This document shows, piece by piece, positions 9,710 through 18,900 of a DNA stretch of 44,430 nucleotides (positions are counted from its first letter, which is position 1; each line of letters opens with the position of its first letter). The notes beneath the pieces are model-generated. The model saw only the letters and a program-made list of their open reading frames with translations, did no database searches and had not been told where the DNA came from. The position numbers were made by a program, and so were the translations under genes. The stretch comes from an uncultured Thiotrichaceae bacterium. Lineage in GTDB: Bacteria; Pseudomonadota; Gammaproteobacteria; Thiotrichales; Thiotrichaceae. The stretch is taken from the NCBI GenBank assembly GCA_902727985.1, contig CACVAY010000010.1, positions 1 to 44,430 on the forward strand, read 5' to 3'.

Positions 9710-10549
9710 ATGACTGAAGCTCATATTGCCAAGAAACGTTATGGCGTTTTGGCGCTCTTGATGAGCTTATTTTCCCCTGGCTTAGGCTTTCTGTACTCAG
9801 GAGCATGGTGGTTGGCCATCACTATCCCTTTGCTAATGATTCTATTGGTTGTTGGCTTTGCACTTTCAGAGTGGATTTTTGCACCTTATGGCATTCTAGG
9901 CTTGCTTGCTTCATTATTTCTTATTTACGTATCAAGTAGTGTGCTGGCATTTTTTTCTGCCCGTAAACGCTCCCCAAGTCGAATACATTTTTTCCAGCAC
10001 TGGGTGGTCTATCTTTTTTTTATTATTAGCTTCTTTTCTATTCAATTGATTTTTAAAGAACTAAGGCCTTCGTGGTTGGGTTATGAGGCTTTCCGGCTGC
10101 CGTCGAGATCTATGGCTCCCTCTCTTATTCCGAATGATTTTGTGGTGGCTGATACTGAGGCTTATGAGAATGATTTGCCTAAACGGGGCGATATTATTGT
10201 GTTTAGTCGTCCGGATAAGGTGGGGGTGAAATTCACAAAACGTGTCATTGCCATTGAGGGAGATACACTGAAAATTCAGCGTGGACAGATCTTGGTTAAC
10301 CAAAAAGCTGTTTTCGAGCCCTATGTAAAAGCACAATACAATCAACGATCTGGTTTGCTATCAATAGAGGCAATAAAGGTGCCCAAGGGGACAGTGTATG
10401 TATTAGGTGATAATAGAGATAACAGTTTTGATAGTCGTTATTTTGGTGTTGTTAAAGCCCATTGGCTCTATGGTCGTGTGCGAGCTTTGTGGTTCTCATA
10501 TGATAAAAAACGCGGATTTATACGATGGAAACGACTACAGCGTTTTTAA
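9710..10549 (+). CDS. lepB: Signal peptidase I with an extended N-terminal membrane domain
   Basis: A 279-residue S26A signal peptidase, which removes signal peptides on the periplasmic side of the inner membrane. The catalytic Ser134 is in PSRSMAPSL, the general-base Lys177 in KFTKRVIAIEGD, and the conserved box YVLGDNRDNSFDSRYFG is near the C-terminus. The first 120 residues are unusual: they begin with FSPGLGFLYSGAWW, resembling the PGLG-hydrophobic-Y/N-G turn of TM2-type domains, and contain about four hydrophobic segments rather than the usual one or two. It is the last gene of the serC-serA-ubi run. A strong hairpin overlaps its stop codon. A second lepB elsewhere cannot be excluded. 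Confidence 0.92.
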   Translation: MTEAHIAKKRYGVLALLMSLFSPGLGFLYSGAWWLAITIPLLMILLVVGFALSEWIFAPYGILGLLASLFLIYVSSSVLAFFSARKRSPSRIHFFQHWVVYLFFIISFFSIQLIFKELRPSWLGYEAFRLPSRSMAPSLIPNDFVVADTEAYENDLPKRGDIIVFSRPDKVGVKFTKRVIAIEGDTLKIQRGQILVNQKAVFEPYVKAQYNQRSGLLSIEAIKVPKGTVYVLGDNRDNSFDSRYFGVVKAHWLYGRVRALWFSYDKKRGFIRWKRLQRF

Positions 10550-10579
10550 CTTCGTTGCTGAAAGGAGGGCAACGAAGTT
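10548..10579. terminator. Terminator hairpin between convergent lepB and fis
   Basis: Perfect 11-bp arms AACTTCGTTGC and GCAACGAAGTT with a 10-nt loop overlap the lepB stop and precede the fis stop at 10585 on the other strand. It is placed to serve both converging transcripts. The U-run is short. Confidence 0.75.
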
Positions 10580-10584
10580 TCATC

Positions 10585-10848
10585 TTACATTAAATTATGA
10601 TGCTTGAGTTTCGTTCTTAGCGTTGCGCGATTGATACCAAGATACTCCGCTGCTTTAGATTGATTGCCAAAGGTAAATTTCATCGTTGTTGAAAATAATG
10701 TGTTTTCAATCTCATCGACGATCTTACGATAAACATTCTCAGGCTGCTTGTTGATATGGAAATGTTCAAGATAATCAATGGTTAATTGGTGAACTAATTC
10801 CTGCAATGCTGACTCATCAGCTATGCGTTTTGGTAATACTTGACTCAT
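10585..10848 (-). CDS. fis: Fis-family nucleoid/DNA-binding protein
   Basis: An 87-residue protein ending in a helix-turn-helix of Fis type: FTFGNQSKAAEYLGINRATL, then RTKLKHH. The N-terminal dimerisation segment (LHQLTIDYLEHF-like, residues about 20-35) is also recognisable. Family knowledge: Fis bends DNA and activates rRNA/tRNA and growth-phase genes. In enterobacteria and many other gammaproteobacteria fis follows dusB; here it is alone, downstream of ettA on the same strand with a 392-base spacer that probably holds its own promoter. The same helix occurs in NtrC-family C-termini, but length and isolation favour Fis. Confidence 0.9.
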   Translation of the reverse strand: MSQVLPKRIADESALQELVHQLTIDYLEHFHINKQPENVYRKIVDEIENTLFSTTMKFTFGNQSKAAEYLGINRATLRTKLKHHNLM

Positions 10849-10984
10849 TATGGAGTTTCTCTGTTGTTGTTTTTTTGTTGTTGTTAACGGGGTTTATAGT
10901 CAATATTATGACTATAGAACTTGCCAGCATAAAGGGTAAAGTTTTTTCCGAATAGCGGCATGATTCATACAAGATAGTATGAGC

Positions 10985-11003
10985 CTTAGCATAATGTGCT
11001 AAG
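10985..11003. promoter_or_regulatory. Perfect palindrome CTTAGCA-N5-TGCTAAG
   Basis: Seven-base arms with a 5-base spacer, about 140 bases upstream of the fis start. The geometry is that of a dimeric regulator operator. The regulator is unknown. Confidence 0.45.
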
Positions 11004-11179
11004 ACCTTTGCACAATATTGCTAAATATTTGTTTACCGATTAGAAAAAGCGAATTTATACGCGAAAAACCTTTATCGGATATTAATAGCGTGTAATTTGA
11101 TTAAATAATGCTCACAAAAAGGGCTTTTTGGCTAATTGGCGATCTGATTAAGTGTGCTTATTGTTCAGTTATGCTTGAT

Positions 11180-11213
11180 TTTTGCTAATTGTTGATGGCA
11201 ATAATTAGCAAAA
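11180..11213. promoter_or_regulatory. Perfect inverted repeat TTTTGCTAATT / AATTAGCAAAA
   Basis: Eleven-base arms and a 12-base spacer, 28 bases after the ettA stop. The core TTAGC half-sites are the same as in the 10985 palindrome. After the stem in the ettA direction there is an A-run, not a U-run. It could be a transcript-end hairpin for ettA or a second operator. Confidence 0.45.
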
Positions 11214-11240
11214 TTTATCCCCTTGATCTTTAACGGGCCA

Positions 11241-12905
11241 TTAGGTCTTTAACTTCTTGTATTTTATCCGTTTAGGATGAATGTCATTACCATGACGACG
11301 TTTGAAGTCCTCCTCGTAATCACTATAATTTCCTTCAAACCAAACGACATCAGAGCTACCTTCAAAAGCAAGGATATGGGTAGCAATACGATCCAGAAAC
11401 CAGCGGTCATGCGAGATAACAACGGCGCATCCAGGGAAATTAAGTAAAGCTTCTTCCAGTGCTCGTAAGGTTTCAACATCAAGGTCGTTAGTTGGCTCAT
11501 CGAGTAGCAGTAAATTACCTCCTGAACTCAATAGTTTCGCAAGATGAACGCGGTTTCGTTCACCCCCTGAAAGGTCGCCAATACGTTTTTGCTGATCAGC
11601 ACCTTTGAAGTTAAAACGTCCGACATATTTTCGTGAAGCAATTTCATGTCCATTAACTAGCATGATTTCCTGACTATCTGAGATTTCATCCCACACTGTT
11701 TTATCCGCTGCTAACGCATCACGGGATTGATCGACATAAGCAGCTTGGACGCTATCACCAGTAATAAATTCTCCAGTGTCAGGTTGTTCTTGCCCCATAA
11801 TCATCCGGAAGAGAGTCGTTTTACCTGCGCCGTTAGGTCCGATAATGCCAACAATGCCGCCACGTGGTAGATTAAAATTCAGGTTTTCATACAAAACTCG
11901 CTCACCATAAGACTTGGCAATATTCTTCGCTTCAATCACCACATCACCCAGGCGTGGGCCGGGTGGAATGTAGATTTCGTTAGTCTCTGCACGTTCTTGA
12001 TAATCGCTTGAACTTAATTCTTCAAAACGATTCATGCGCGCCTTGCTTTTGCTTTGTCTACCTTTTTGATTACTGCGTACCCATTCTAATTCTTGCTGCA
12101 TGGCTTTAATACGGGCTCGTTCTTTCTGTTTTTCCTGCATCAAGCGTTGCTCTTTTTGATCCAGCCAAGAAGAATAATTACCTTCCCACGGAATGCCTTG
12201 TCCACGGTCCAGTTCTAAAATCCAGCCTGCAACATTGTCCAAAAAGTAGCGATCGTGGGTAACGGCAACGACTGTTCCTGCGTATTCGTCTAAATAGCGT
12301 TCTAGCCACGCGATAGATTCTGCATCTAAGTGATTGGTTGGTTCATCAAGAATCAGCATGTCAGGTGATGAGAGTAACAGGCGGCAGAGGGCCACTCGAC
12401 GCTTTTCACCACCTGAGAGGTTTTCTACTTTCGCATCCCAAGGGGGTAAGCGTAGTGCATCAGCAGCAATTTCCAGTTTGTGTTCGATATTATGCGCATC
12501 AGAAGCTTGAATAATGTTTTCGAGTTTTGCTTGTTCGGCAGCAAGGGTGTCAAAATCTGCATCTGGTTCTGCATAGGCAGCATACACGGCATCGAGTTTT
12601 GCTTGTGCTTCGGTGATATGGCTTAGGCCATCTTCGACATTGCCGCGAACATCTTTATGAGGATCAAGTTGCGGTTCCTGAGCAAGATAACCAATATTGA
12701 TATCCGGTTGAGGGCGCGCTTCCCCCAGAATTTCAGTGTCAATACCTGCCATTATACGTAACAAGGTCGATTTACCAGCTCCGTTGTAGCCTAAAACGCC
12801 TATTTTTGCACCAGGGAAGAAATTTAAGTAAATATCTTTTAGAATAAATTTATTCGGCGGGACCACTTTTCCAACGCCGTTCATGGTATAAATATATTGA
12901 GCCAT
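11241..12905 (-). CDS. ettA: Energy-dependent translational throttle protein EttA (ABC-F)
   Basis: A 554-residue soluble tandem-ATPase protein. I chose the ATG at 12905 (MAQYIYTMNGVGKVVPP), which has AGGAAA upstream and matches the EttA N-terminus; the longer frame to 12971 adds unrelated residues. Walker A motifs are GYNGAGKST and GPNGAGKTT, ABC signatures LSGGEKRR and LSGGERNR, and Walker B LILDEPTNHLD and LLLDEPTNDLD. There is an intervening arm rich in charged residues. The C-terminus WFEGNYSDYEEDFKRRHG, then HPKRIKYKKL, is typical of EttA rather than Uup or ABCF3-like forms. Family knowledge: it binds the ribosomal E site and gates entry into elongation according to energy state. It is divergent from pgi. 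Confidence 0.96.
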   Translation of the reverse strand: MAQYIYTMNGVGKVVPPNKFILKDIYLNFFPGAKIGVLGYNGAGKSTLLRIMAGIDTEILGEARPQPDINIGYLAQEPQLDPHKDVRGNVEDGLSHITEAQAKLDAVYAAYAEPDADFDTLAAEQAKLENIIQASDAHNIEHKLEIAADALRLPPWDAKVENLSGGEKRRVALCRLLLSSPDMLILDEPTNHLDAESIAWLERYLDEYAGTVVAVTHDRYFLDNVAGWILELDRGQGIPWEGNYSSWLDQKEQRLMQEKQKERARIKAMQQELEWVRSNQKGRQSKSKARMNRFEELSSSDYQERAETNEIYIPPGPRLGDVVIEAKNIAKSYGERVLYENLNFNLPRGGIVGIIGPNGAGKTTLFRMIMGQEQPDTGEFITGDSVQAAYVDQSRDALAADKTVWDEISDSQEIMLVNGHEIASRKYVGRFNFKGADQQKRIGDLSGGERNRVHLAKLLSSGGNLLLLDEPTNDLDVETLRALEEALLNFPGCAVVISHDRWFLDRIATHILAFEGSSDVVWFEGNYSDYEEDFKRRHGNDIHPKRIKYKKLKT

Positions 12906-12971
12906 AAGGTTTCCTAAGGGTAGAGGGACTTGTTTGTTATCGAAGACAAAGCAAAGGCTTTCAATTATCAA

Positions 12972-12989
12972 ATATTATGGCGATAATAT
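12972..12989. promoter_or_regulatory. AT-rich palindrome in the ettA/pgi divergent promoter region
   Basis: Perfect arms ATATTAT and ATAATAT around GGCG, 67 bases upstream of the ettA start, in the 249-base divergent spacer. An imperfect direct repeat GTAGCTAT occurs at about 13063 and 13077 nearer to pgi. The function is not known; it may overlap the ettA promoter. Confidence 0.35.
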
Positions 12990-13154
12990 AAAGGGTCGAA
13001 GTTTTCTTCGGTTCATGGGCTAGCGGTATCAATTGGGGTGATGTTTTTTTACTCGTTTTAAAGTAGCTATACATAGGTAGCTATGCAATAAGTGTTCTAT
13101 GCTTATGTGCCGCATTTATACAAGGCAGTGTCAATTTTTAAGGGTATTCTTATC

Positions 13155-14831
13155 ATGCGCTCAGCACGCGTCATTTCAAATATAAAATCATCTTTAGTTC
13201 AAACTCCTGCCTGGCAGAGACTGGTTGTCCATCATAACGATATGCAGCGTGTGCATATGATGGATTTATTTAAAAAGAACCCTAATCGTTTTAATGATTT
13301 TTCCCTACAATTTGAAGGTATTCTTCTTGATTATTCGAAAAATATAATAACCAGCAAAACCATGGACCATTTGTTTTATTTTGCTCGTAAACAGCGTGTT
13401 AAAGAATGGCGACATAAAATGTTCACGGGCGGTAATGTTAATAATACTGAAGGTCGAGCCGTATTGCATACAGCGCTACGCAATCGATCAGGTCAGCCTG
13501 TTATGCATAACGGTAAAGATGTTATGCCAGATGTGTTAGCACAGCTTGACAAGATGCGAGCCTTTACAGATAACGTTCGTTCAGGCGAATGGAAGGGCTA
13601 TACTGGTAAGCCTATTACAAATATTATCAATATTGGTATCGGTGGTTCTGATTTAGGGCCCAATATGGCGTGTCGTGCCTTGTGTCCTTTTGCTGATGGG
13701 CTGCGGGTGCATTTTGTGTCGAATGTCGATGCTACCCAGCTAAGTAATCGTCTCGCAAAATGTAACCCGGAAACGACGTTGTTTATTGTCGCTTCAAAGA
13801 CATTTACCACGCAAGAAACGATTACCAATGCAGAGTCGAGTAAGAATTGGTTTCTGGCACATCCCGATGTCAAGCAGTCGGATGTTGCCAAGCACTTTGT
13901 TGCGATATCAACCAATAAAGAAAAAGTAGAAGCATTTGGTATTGATCCCGTTAATATGTTCGAGTTTTGGGACTGGGTCGGTGGACGTTATTCCCTATGG
14001 TCAACTATTGGCTTGTCGATAGCGCTTTATATCGGAATGGATCAGTTCATTGAAATGTTGGAAGGTGCGCATGCGATGGATGAACACTTCTTAAATGAAC
14101 CCTTTGATACCAATATGCCTGTTATTCTGGCAATGATTGGCATTTGGTATGGTAACTTCTTTGGTGCGGAATCCAGTGCGATTTTGCCCTATGATCATAA
14201 TTTGCGTTTGTTGCCTGCCTATCTTGAGCAGGCGGATATGGAGAGTAATGGTAAGTCGGTAGATCGAGATGGTCGCCAAACAACCTATTCCACGGGTAAA
14301 ATTATTTGGGGGGCAGAGGGGATCAATGGTCAACATGCGTTCTATCAGCTACTTCATCAAGGAACTTTGCTGATTCCTACTGACTTCATTGCCTCGGTCA
14401 ATAACAAATCCTGCAATTTGGAAAACCATGGCAATATCCTGGCTTCCAATTTTATCGCACAAACTGAAGCGTTGATGCGGGGGCGGGATGCGAAAGAAAC
14501 CCGTCTACAGCTACGTAACGCAGGGATTGATATGAAAGAAATTGAGATGCATTTGCCACATATGACATTTCAGGGGAATCAACCGAGCAATTCGATCGTA
14601 TTGGATAGTTTAACACCGCGTTCATTTGGTTCATTGATCGCCATGTATGAACACAAGATCTTTGTACAAGGTATTATCTGGAATCTGAATTCCTATGATC
14701 AATGGGGGGTGGAACTGGGCAAAAAACTAGCCCGTAATATTCTTGATGAGCTTGAAAAAGGAGAAACCTTATATGAGCATGATAGCTCTACAGAGGGTTT
14801 ACTCCAGTGGTTCTTTAATCGTCGTAAGTAA
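13155..14831 (+). CDS. pgi: Glucose-6-phosphate isomerase
   Basis: A 558-residue protein from the ATG at 13155 ([13 protein letters not shown]). I prefer this to an in-frame GTG at 13092 because alignment with the family starts at TPAWQRL and a purine-rich AAGGG lies upstream. It interconverts glucose-6-phosphate and fructose-6-phosphate. The first signature is [16 protein letters not shown], the catalytic Glu region is [11 protein letters not shown], the His region is [16 protein letters not shown], and the second signature is [13 protein letters not shown] with the catalytic Lys. Length is close to that of E. coli Pgi. It is monocistronic, divergent from ettA, with a broken glycosyltransferase convergent behind it. 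Confidence 0.97.
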   Translation: MRSARVISNIKSSLVQTPAWQRLVVHHNDMQRVHMMDLFKKNPNRFNDFSLQFEGILLDYSKNIITSKTMDHLFYFARKQRVKEWRHKMFTGGNVNNTEGRAVLHTALRNRSGQPVMHNGKDVMPDVLAQLDKMRAFTDNVRSGEWKGYTGKPITNIINIGIGGSDLGPNMACRALCPFADGLRVHFVSNVDATQLSNRLAKCNPETTLFIVASKTFTTQETITNAESSKNWFLAHPDVKQSDVAKHFVAISTNKEKVEAFGIDPVNMFEFWDWVGGRYSLWSTIGLSIALYIGMDQFIEMLEGAHAMDEHFLNEPFDTNMPVILAMIGIWYGNFFGAESSAILPYDHNLRLLPAYLEQADMESNGKSVDRDGRQTTYSTGKIIWGAEGINGQHAFYQLLHQGTLLIPTDFIASVNNKSCNLENHGNILASNFIAQTEALMRGRDAKETRLQLRNAGIDMKEIEMHLPHMTFQGNQPSNSIVLDSLTPRSFGSLIAMYEHKIFVQGIIWNLNSYDQWGVELGKKLARNILDELEKGETLYEHDSSTEGLLQWFFNRRK

Positions 14832-14839
14832 TGGTTTTA

Positions 14840-15105
14840 TCAAGGTGCATTAGTTTGATAAGGGTTGTTTGCTAATAGTTTGTCATAGACGGCAAAGGTC
14901 TTATTTTGCATGCTCTGCACAGAGAAGTGTTCGAAGTAACGTTCGCGCCCTTTCTCGCCCATCTCTTTGCGTAGCCTTGGGTTGTCAATGAGTTGCTGCA
15001 AACTATGTTGAAGTTCTTCTTGATTGCTCGTAACAAAGCCCGTTTCTCCATCTGTGATAGCTTCCTTTACTCCACCAACATCAGAGGCAATCACCGGAAG
15101 TTTGA
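14840..15105 (-). pseudogene. C-terminal fragment of a GT4-type glycosyltransferase
   Basis: The minus strand reads LPVIASDVGGVKEAITDGET, then GFVTSNQEEL, and continues to a normal C-terminus (about 85 residues). This is the nucleotide-sugar-binding end of group 1 glycosyltransferases, whose conserved pattern is GLPVIASDVGG-x-E-x-I-x-D-G-x-T-G. The rest of the roughly 350-residue enzyme is missing. Immediately upstream of KLPVI the frame meets a TGA, and the DNA becomes IS4 transposase sequence on the opposite strand. The gene was therefore truncated by an IS insertion or IS-mediated deletion and should be inactive. There is no visible start with a ribosome-binding site. Confidence 0.85.
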
Positions 15106-15567
15106 GTACTCATTTTCACCTCTTTGCCACAAGCCGTTCTTGACACGGCAACGGCTTCCGATATCTACCGTGTAAGATGGCAGGTAGAACTGACGATCAA
15201 ACGGATGAAAAGCCTACTGAATGTCGATAAATTAAGAGCATTCAAAGGAGGTAAACTCGCCGAACTGTATCTTTACGGAAAGTTGCTCTATGCCGCCGTT
15301 GTTGAAAAAATAGCACACCGTCGATTTGCTAATGCAAACACAGGCATGACAAAGAATCGCACACTCACTCCGTGGCGGCTATGGCATTTAACGGATGACG
15401 CCATTCGTTCTGCCTTTGTTACTTGTTTTCCCTATCGAAAAGAATATCAAACTGAGGCTAAAAAAAGCATGACCGAGAGGCCCCGAAAACGAAAACTACA
15501 AACACTTCCCAAGCCTATGTTTGACTTAATTGACAGGTGTAGTAAATATCATCTTTGCCTTGTTTAG
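15106..15567 (+). mobile_element. 3' remnant of an IS4-family transposase
   Basis: The frame reads VLIFTSLP and runs to about residue 150. It contains the exact IS4-family C-terminal signature Y-x2-R-x3-E-x6-K (YRVRWQVELTIKRMK), holding the third catalytic acid Glu. It ends KYHLCLV before a TAG. The N-terminal two thirds, with the first two Asp residues, are absent, and no pair of terminal inverted repeats is visible. It is therefore a dead remnant. Its left edge coincides with the glycosyltransferase breakpoint at about 15105, pointing to a single rearrangement event. Confidence 0.85.
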
Positions 15568-15579
15568 ACTGCTAAACTG

Positions 15580-15785
15580 GCGCGTATGGTTCTATGGGGT
15601 ACCGATGAACTTCGGGTGAAATTCGCGTTATGCTGCTCGTGGTACCGTGAATGATTGCTGTGTTCTCAATCTTTATACAAGGACGACGCTAAAAAGCTGA
15701 TTGTAAAAACCTGACCATAGCGGCTCTGAATAAAGACTATTCCAGAAACCGCACACGTGCTGGCGGCCTGGAACAGTCCTCAGAT
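15580..15785 (+). mobile_element. Decayed fragment resembling IS3-family (IS2-group) OrfB
   Basis: One frame reads TDELRVKFALCC, then SWYRE, resembling the LRVTFALDCCDRE segment of IS2-type OrfB. About 80 bases on, another frame reads LIVKT followed by stops and TIPETAHVLAAWN, resembling the FVKT...P-DA-TV-L--W segment nearer the OrfB C-terminus. The intervening core is gone and several stops interrupt it. The match is from memory of family sequences and short, so the assignment is tentative. The rest of 15568-15908 holds nothing else that I recognise. Confidence 0.4.
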
Positions 15786-15908
15786 GGAACATTAGTGAAT
15801 GATTATAGGCGTCCCGTAGCAGCTTGTTCTGCTGCCGAAGGTACAAGTTTCTTCGACATTAATTGTTCATTATTCATAATAGTGTTCCTACCTATATTTA
15901 ATAGCGAA

Positions 15909-18900
15909 CTATCGCAACTCCCGCCAACCGCGAAGACCATATTCAAATGTGTCGTTAATGATCAACTGTGCATTCGGTCCGGTCTGGTTCGTTGCTGTTT
16001 GTTCTGCCAAGCCGATAGCCATGAGTTCAGTGGTTGCTGGAAGATCTGTCAACTCCAGACTCTTTGCTGTACCGAAACCTAGGCTCAATATATTGCTAAG
16101 AGCATTTTTGTCCTTGAGTTGGTAAAACCGTTTAACCGGGTATTTACCATTATCGAGTCGGTAAAAATAATAAAAGGCTGTGGCATAGCAGGCTCCACCA
16201 GTTGGCTCCACGGTTACTGGCAGGATGATACTGTCAGCAACGACGGTTGCTTCGCCTGAAAGAATCACTCCATTCGGTAACGGCTGGATATCGCCATTGG
16301 TAACTGCGGTATAATTGCCATCGTCGTTCCATTGTCCCGCGCTTTCTTCAAAAGCAGTCCATTGAGGCTTCCAGCCGTTGTTAGCATTCCATACAAATAG
16401 GCTCAGGCGGTTACTAGTCTGTGCACGTAAATAGAGACGATTATTGACACTAGACACTGATGCACCGATATACAGAACGGGGCCAGATTGTAGCGATGCC
16501 ACTGAAGCACCATTCATGTCCGTTTGAATTTCGGATGCAGAACGGAGGTCGCCATCTGCGTTTAGCAACGAAGCGGAGTAAATACTTCCGCTGTTGCTGC
16601 CCAGAAATAGTGTACCTGCTGCTGGCGCATCTGCCTTGCTTAAATCCTTGCTAACAAATGGTACCGAAGAGGCGGTAAAACCGAGCGGAATTTGCAGCAC
16701 TTTAGTATCACTGGTTAAGCTGCGGATAAACAATTGTGAGTCACCAGTCTCTGAATTAGCGACAACATAAGCGGCATACAAAAGACCATCGCCATCAGCA
16801 AAATACGCGCGTTGACCGTTAGCGGGTGAAGTATCCAGCAGGCCACTGCTAGTCATGTCATGATCTACATCCCAGACCACCTTATCTAGGCCCGAAGTCG
16901 CTGACAACTTCAACACATATTGGCCAAGCCCTTGTTTGTAACTGCCGATGACATAAGTAGCGTAAGAGCCTTTGGTGTTCTTCAGATCCATTACCTCAAT
17001 CTTGCCCTGCATATAGTGTTGACTGATAAAGGTTTCATGATTGATAAGTTCTCTGACCAGTGAACGAGGCATCCATCCCCAACCAAGGTCACCGTTATAC
17101 TGGTTGAATGCATAGACAAAACCGTCATCACTGCTGACAATCACACGGGCTGGTTTCGAGGTTGAACGATCCGTCGAGCGCAGCGCTACAGTGCTGTTGT
17201 AAAAAGAACGGTAAGCCTTATCATTCAGATAGGCGAAGGTATTGATGTCATTCCCCAGCAAAGCCATGTTGGAATCGGGTGAAATAGGACCGAGCAGGGA
17301 ATCACTTTGGCGGCCGTTCAGATAGATGCCTCGGTTGAGGGAAGGATTGAAGGTGTAACCCTTGATAGTGCGAGCGGTGGGCAAGCCGTTTGTGGCAAAA
17401 GGATTATCATCATAATTTTGATTGCCACCTATTAATCGTAGCAGTCGAAGGTTGCCATCTTTGTTGGTGCTATACAGCCGGTTTTTCCGCTTAGAGACTG
17501 TCATTTTCTCGTCGCTATCCCAACTAGCGTTTGCCTCCAGTTCGCCACTTGCATCAACAGAATAAGCTCTTACATTACCTGCGAGCGCATCATCATCAAT
17601 CTGTGAAGTAGCAAGAAAGACCTTATCACCAGCTTTCAAACGAGGGGGAGCGACTATAGCAACATTGACTTCGTCAGAAAGGCCGTCACAGGTGGTGATG
17701 CCTAGGCACGCGCTGAACTCCGAGGTATTGCCCTCTTCAGCATGACTTGCTTCACGGTTGATGGCGGTAGCGGTCAATGTGCCACCGGATAGAGATGAAT
17801 AGGGAATTATGGTGGTAAAGTTGGCATCGCCGGAGGCATCGGTGGTGACCGATAATGTAGTAATATAGTCTTCCCCTTCGCCATAAGCGGCACTCTCAGC
17901 GGAGCCGGAACTGTTGGCATTACACACCTGGTTATCATATAACTCGATATCAAACGTGGTGTTAGGTAGAGAATTTAGTGTTCCACTCAGATCGACATTG
18001 GTGGCGGTCTGCAGGGCAGAAGACAGCACGGGAAAGTTCTGCAGGCCATTGGGATGGGTGGAAGGATCGCTATCATTGGTATCATTCACGGTGACTCCTT
18101 TACGATTAAGGTTATTCCCCTGACCAAGGTCAATACCCAGACCGTCATTCGCGAAAATCGTATTTTGCGACATCCATGCCTTCGAGTCATTATCGAAGAC
18201 CTCAATGCCACTGCTGCGGTTATGACGAATGGTATTGCCAATAATGCGCGCGTTGGCACCTTTTTGCACCAGAATACCGGCATAGCCGCCTGTGGTTTCT
18301 GCAGAGTTATATGCTATCAGATTCCCTTCATCCGCAGCCAAGCCACCAACAATATGTCCAGCACCACCTTCTAGGCGAATGCCCCAGAAGCCATTACCTA
18401 GGGGTGTCGTTCCATCAGACCCGACACCGATTTTGTTGCCCTGAATAGTGGTGTTGGTCATGTCATAAAACTCTAGGCCTGAGCCATTTTCCATGCCGGA
18501 GATCACGTTGTTGCGGATAATCCAGCCATCGTGCTGTTCGGCAATAATGCCATACCATTGATCGTTGCGATCTAAAAGACCGGTAGCATCAGTGCCGATA
18601 AAGTTACCCTCGACGAGTACATTATCCACCGTACCATAAAAACCTCTGATCTCTGCACCGTTATTAGCGATAACATTATTACGGATGATTTCTCCATCTG
18701 AAACGACTCTACTTGTATCGTCGGCGAAGCTGATGCCTGCGCCGTAATAGCCACGACCATTGCCCAGCGGTGTGCTGCCGTCAGCACCAATGCCAACAAA
18801 ATTACGGTCGATAATGACATTGTCAACCGTGCCTTGGAGGAGCACGCCACTCAGATAATTGGCGCCTATTACATTGATGCCTGCAGTGGTGCCGTCCCCT

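Larger units (their letters stand above)
10849..11240. promoter_or_regulatory. AT-rich fis leader with repeated GCTAA/TTAGC half-sites
   Basis: A non-coding spacer between ettA and fis. TTAGC or GCTAA occurs at about 10986, 10998, 11014, 11128, 11184 and 11205, twice as perfect inverted repeats (10985-11003 and 11180-11213, entered separately). This is probably the fis promoter region; Fis autoregulates through multiple upstream sites in E. coli, but these copies match the Fis consensus only partly. Confidence 0.5.

Noticed and set aside
12906-12971. 22-residue N-terminal extension of EttA
   Set aside because: The family N-terminus and the AGGAAA site both point to the ATG at 12905.
15820-15845. 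GCAGC/GCTGC hairpin downstream of the beta-helix gene
   Set aside because: It is five base pairs with no U-run in the coding direction; too weak to call a terminator.
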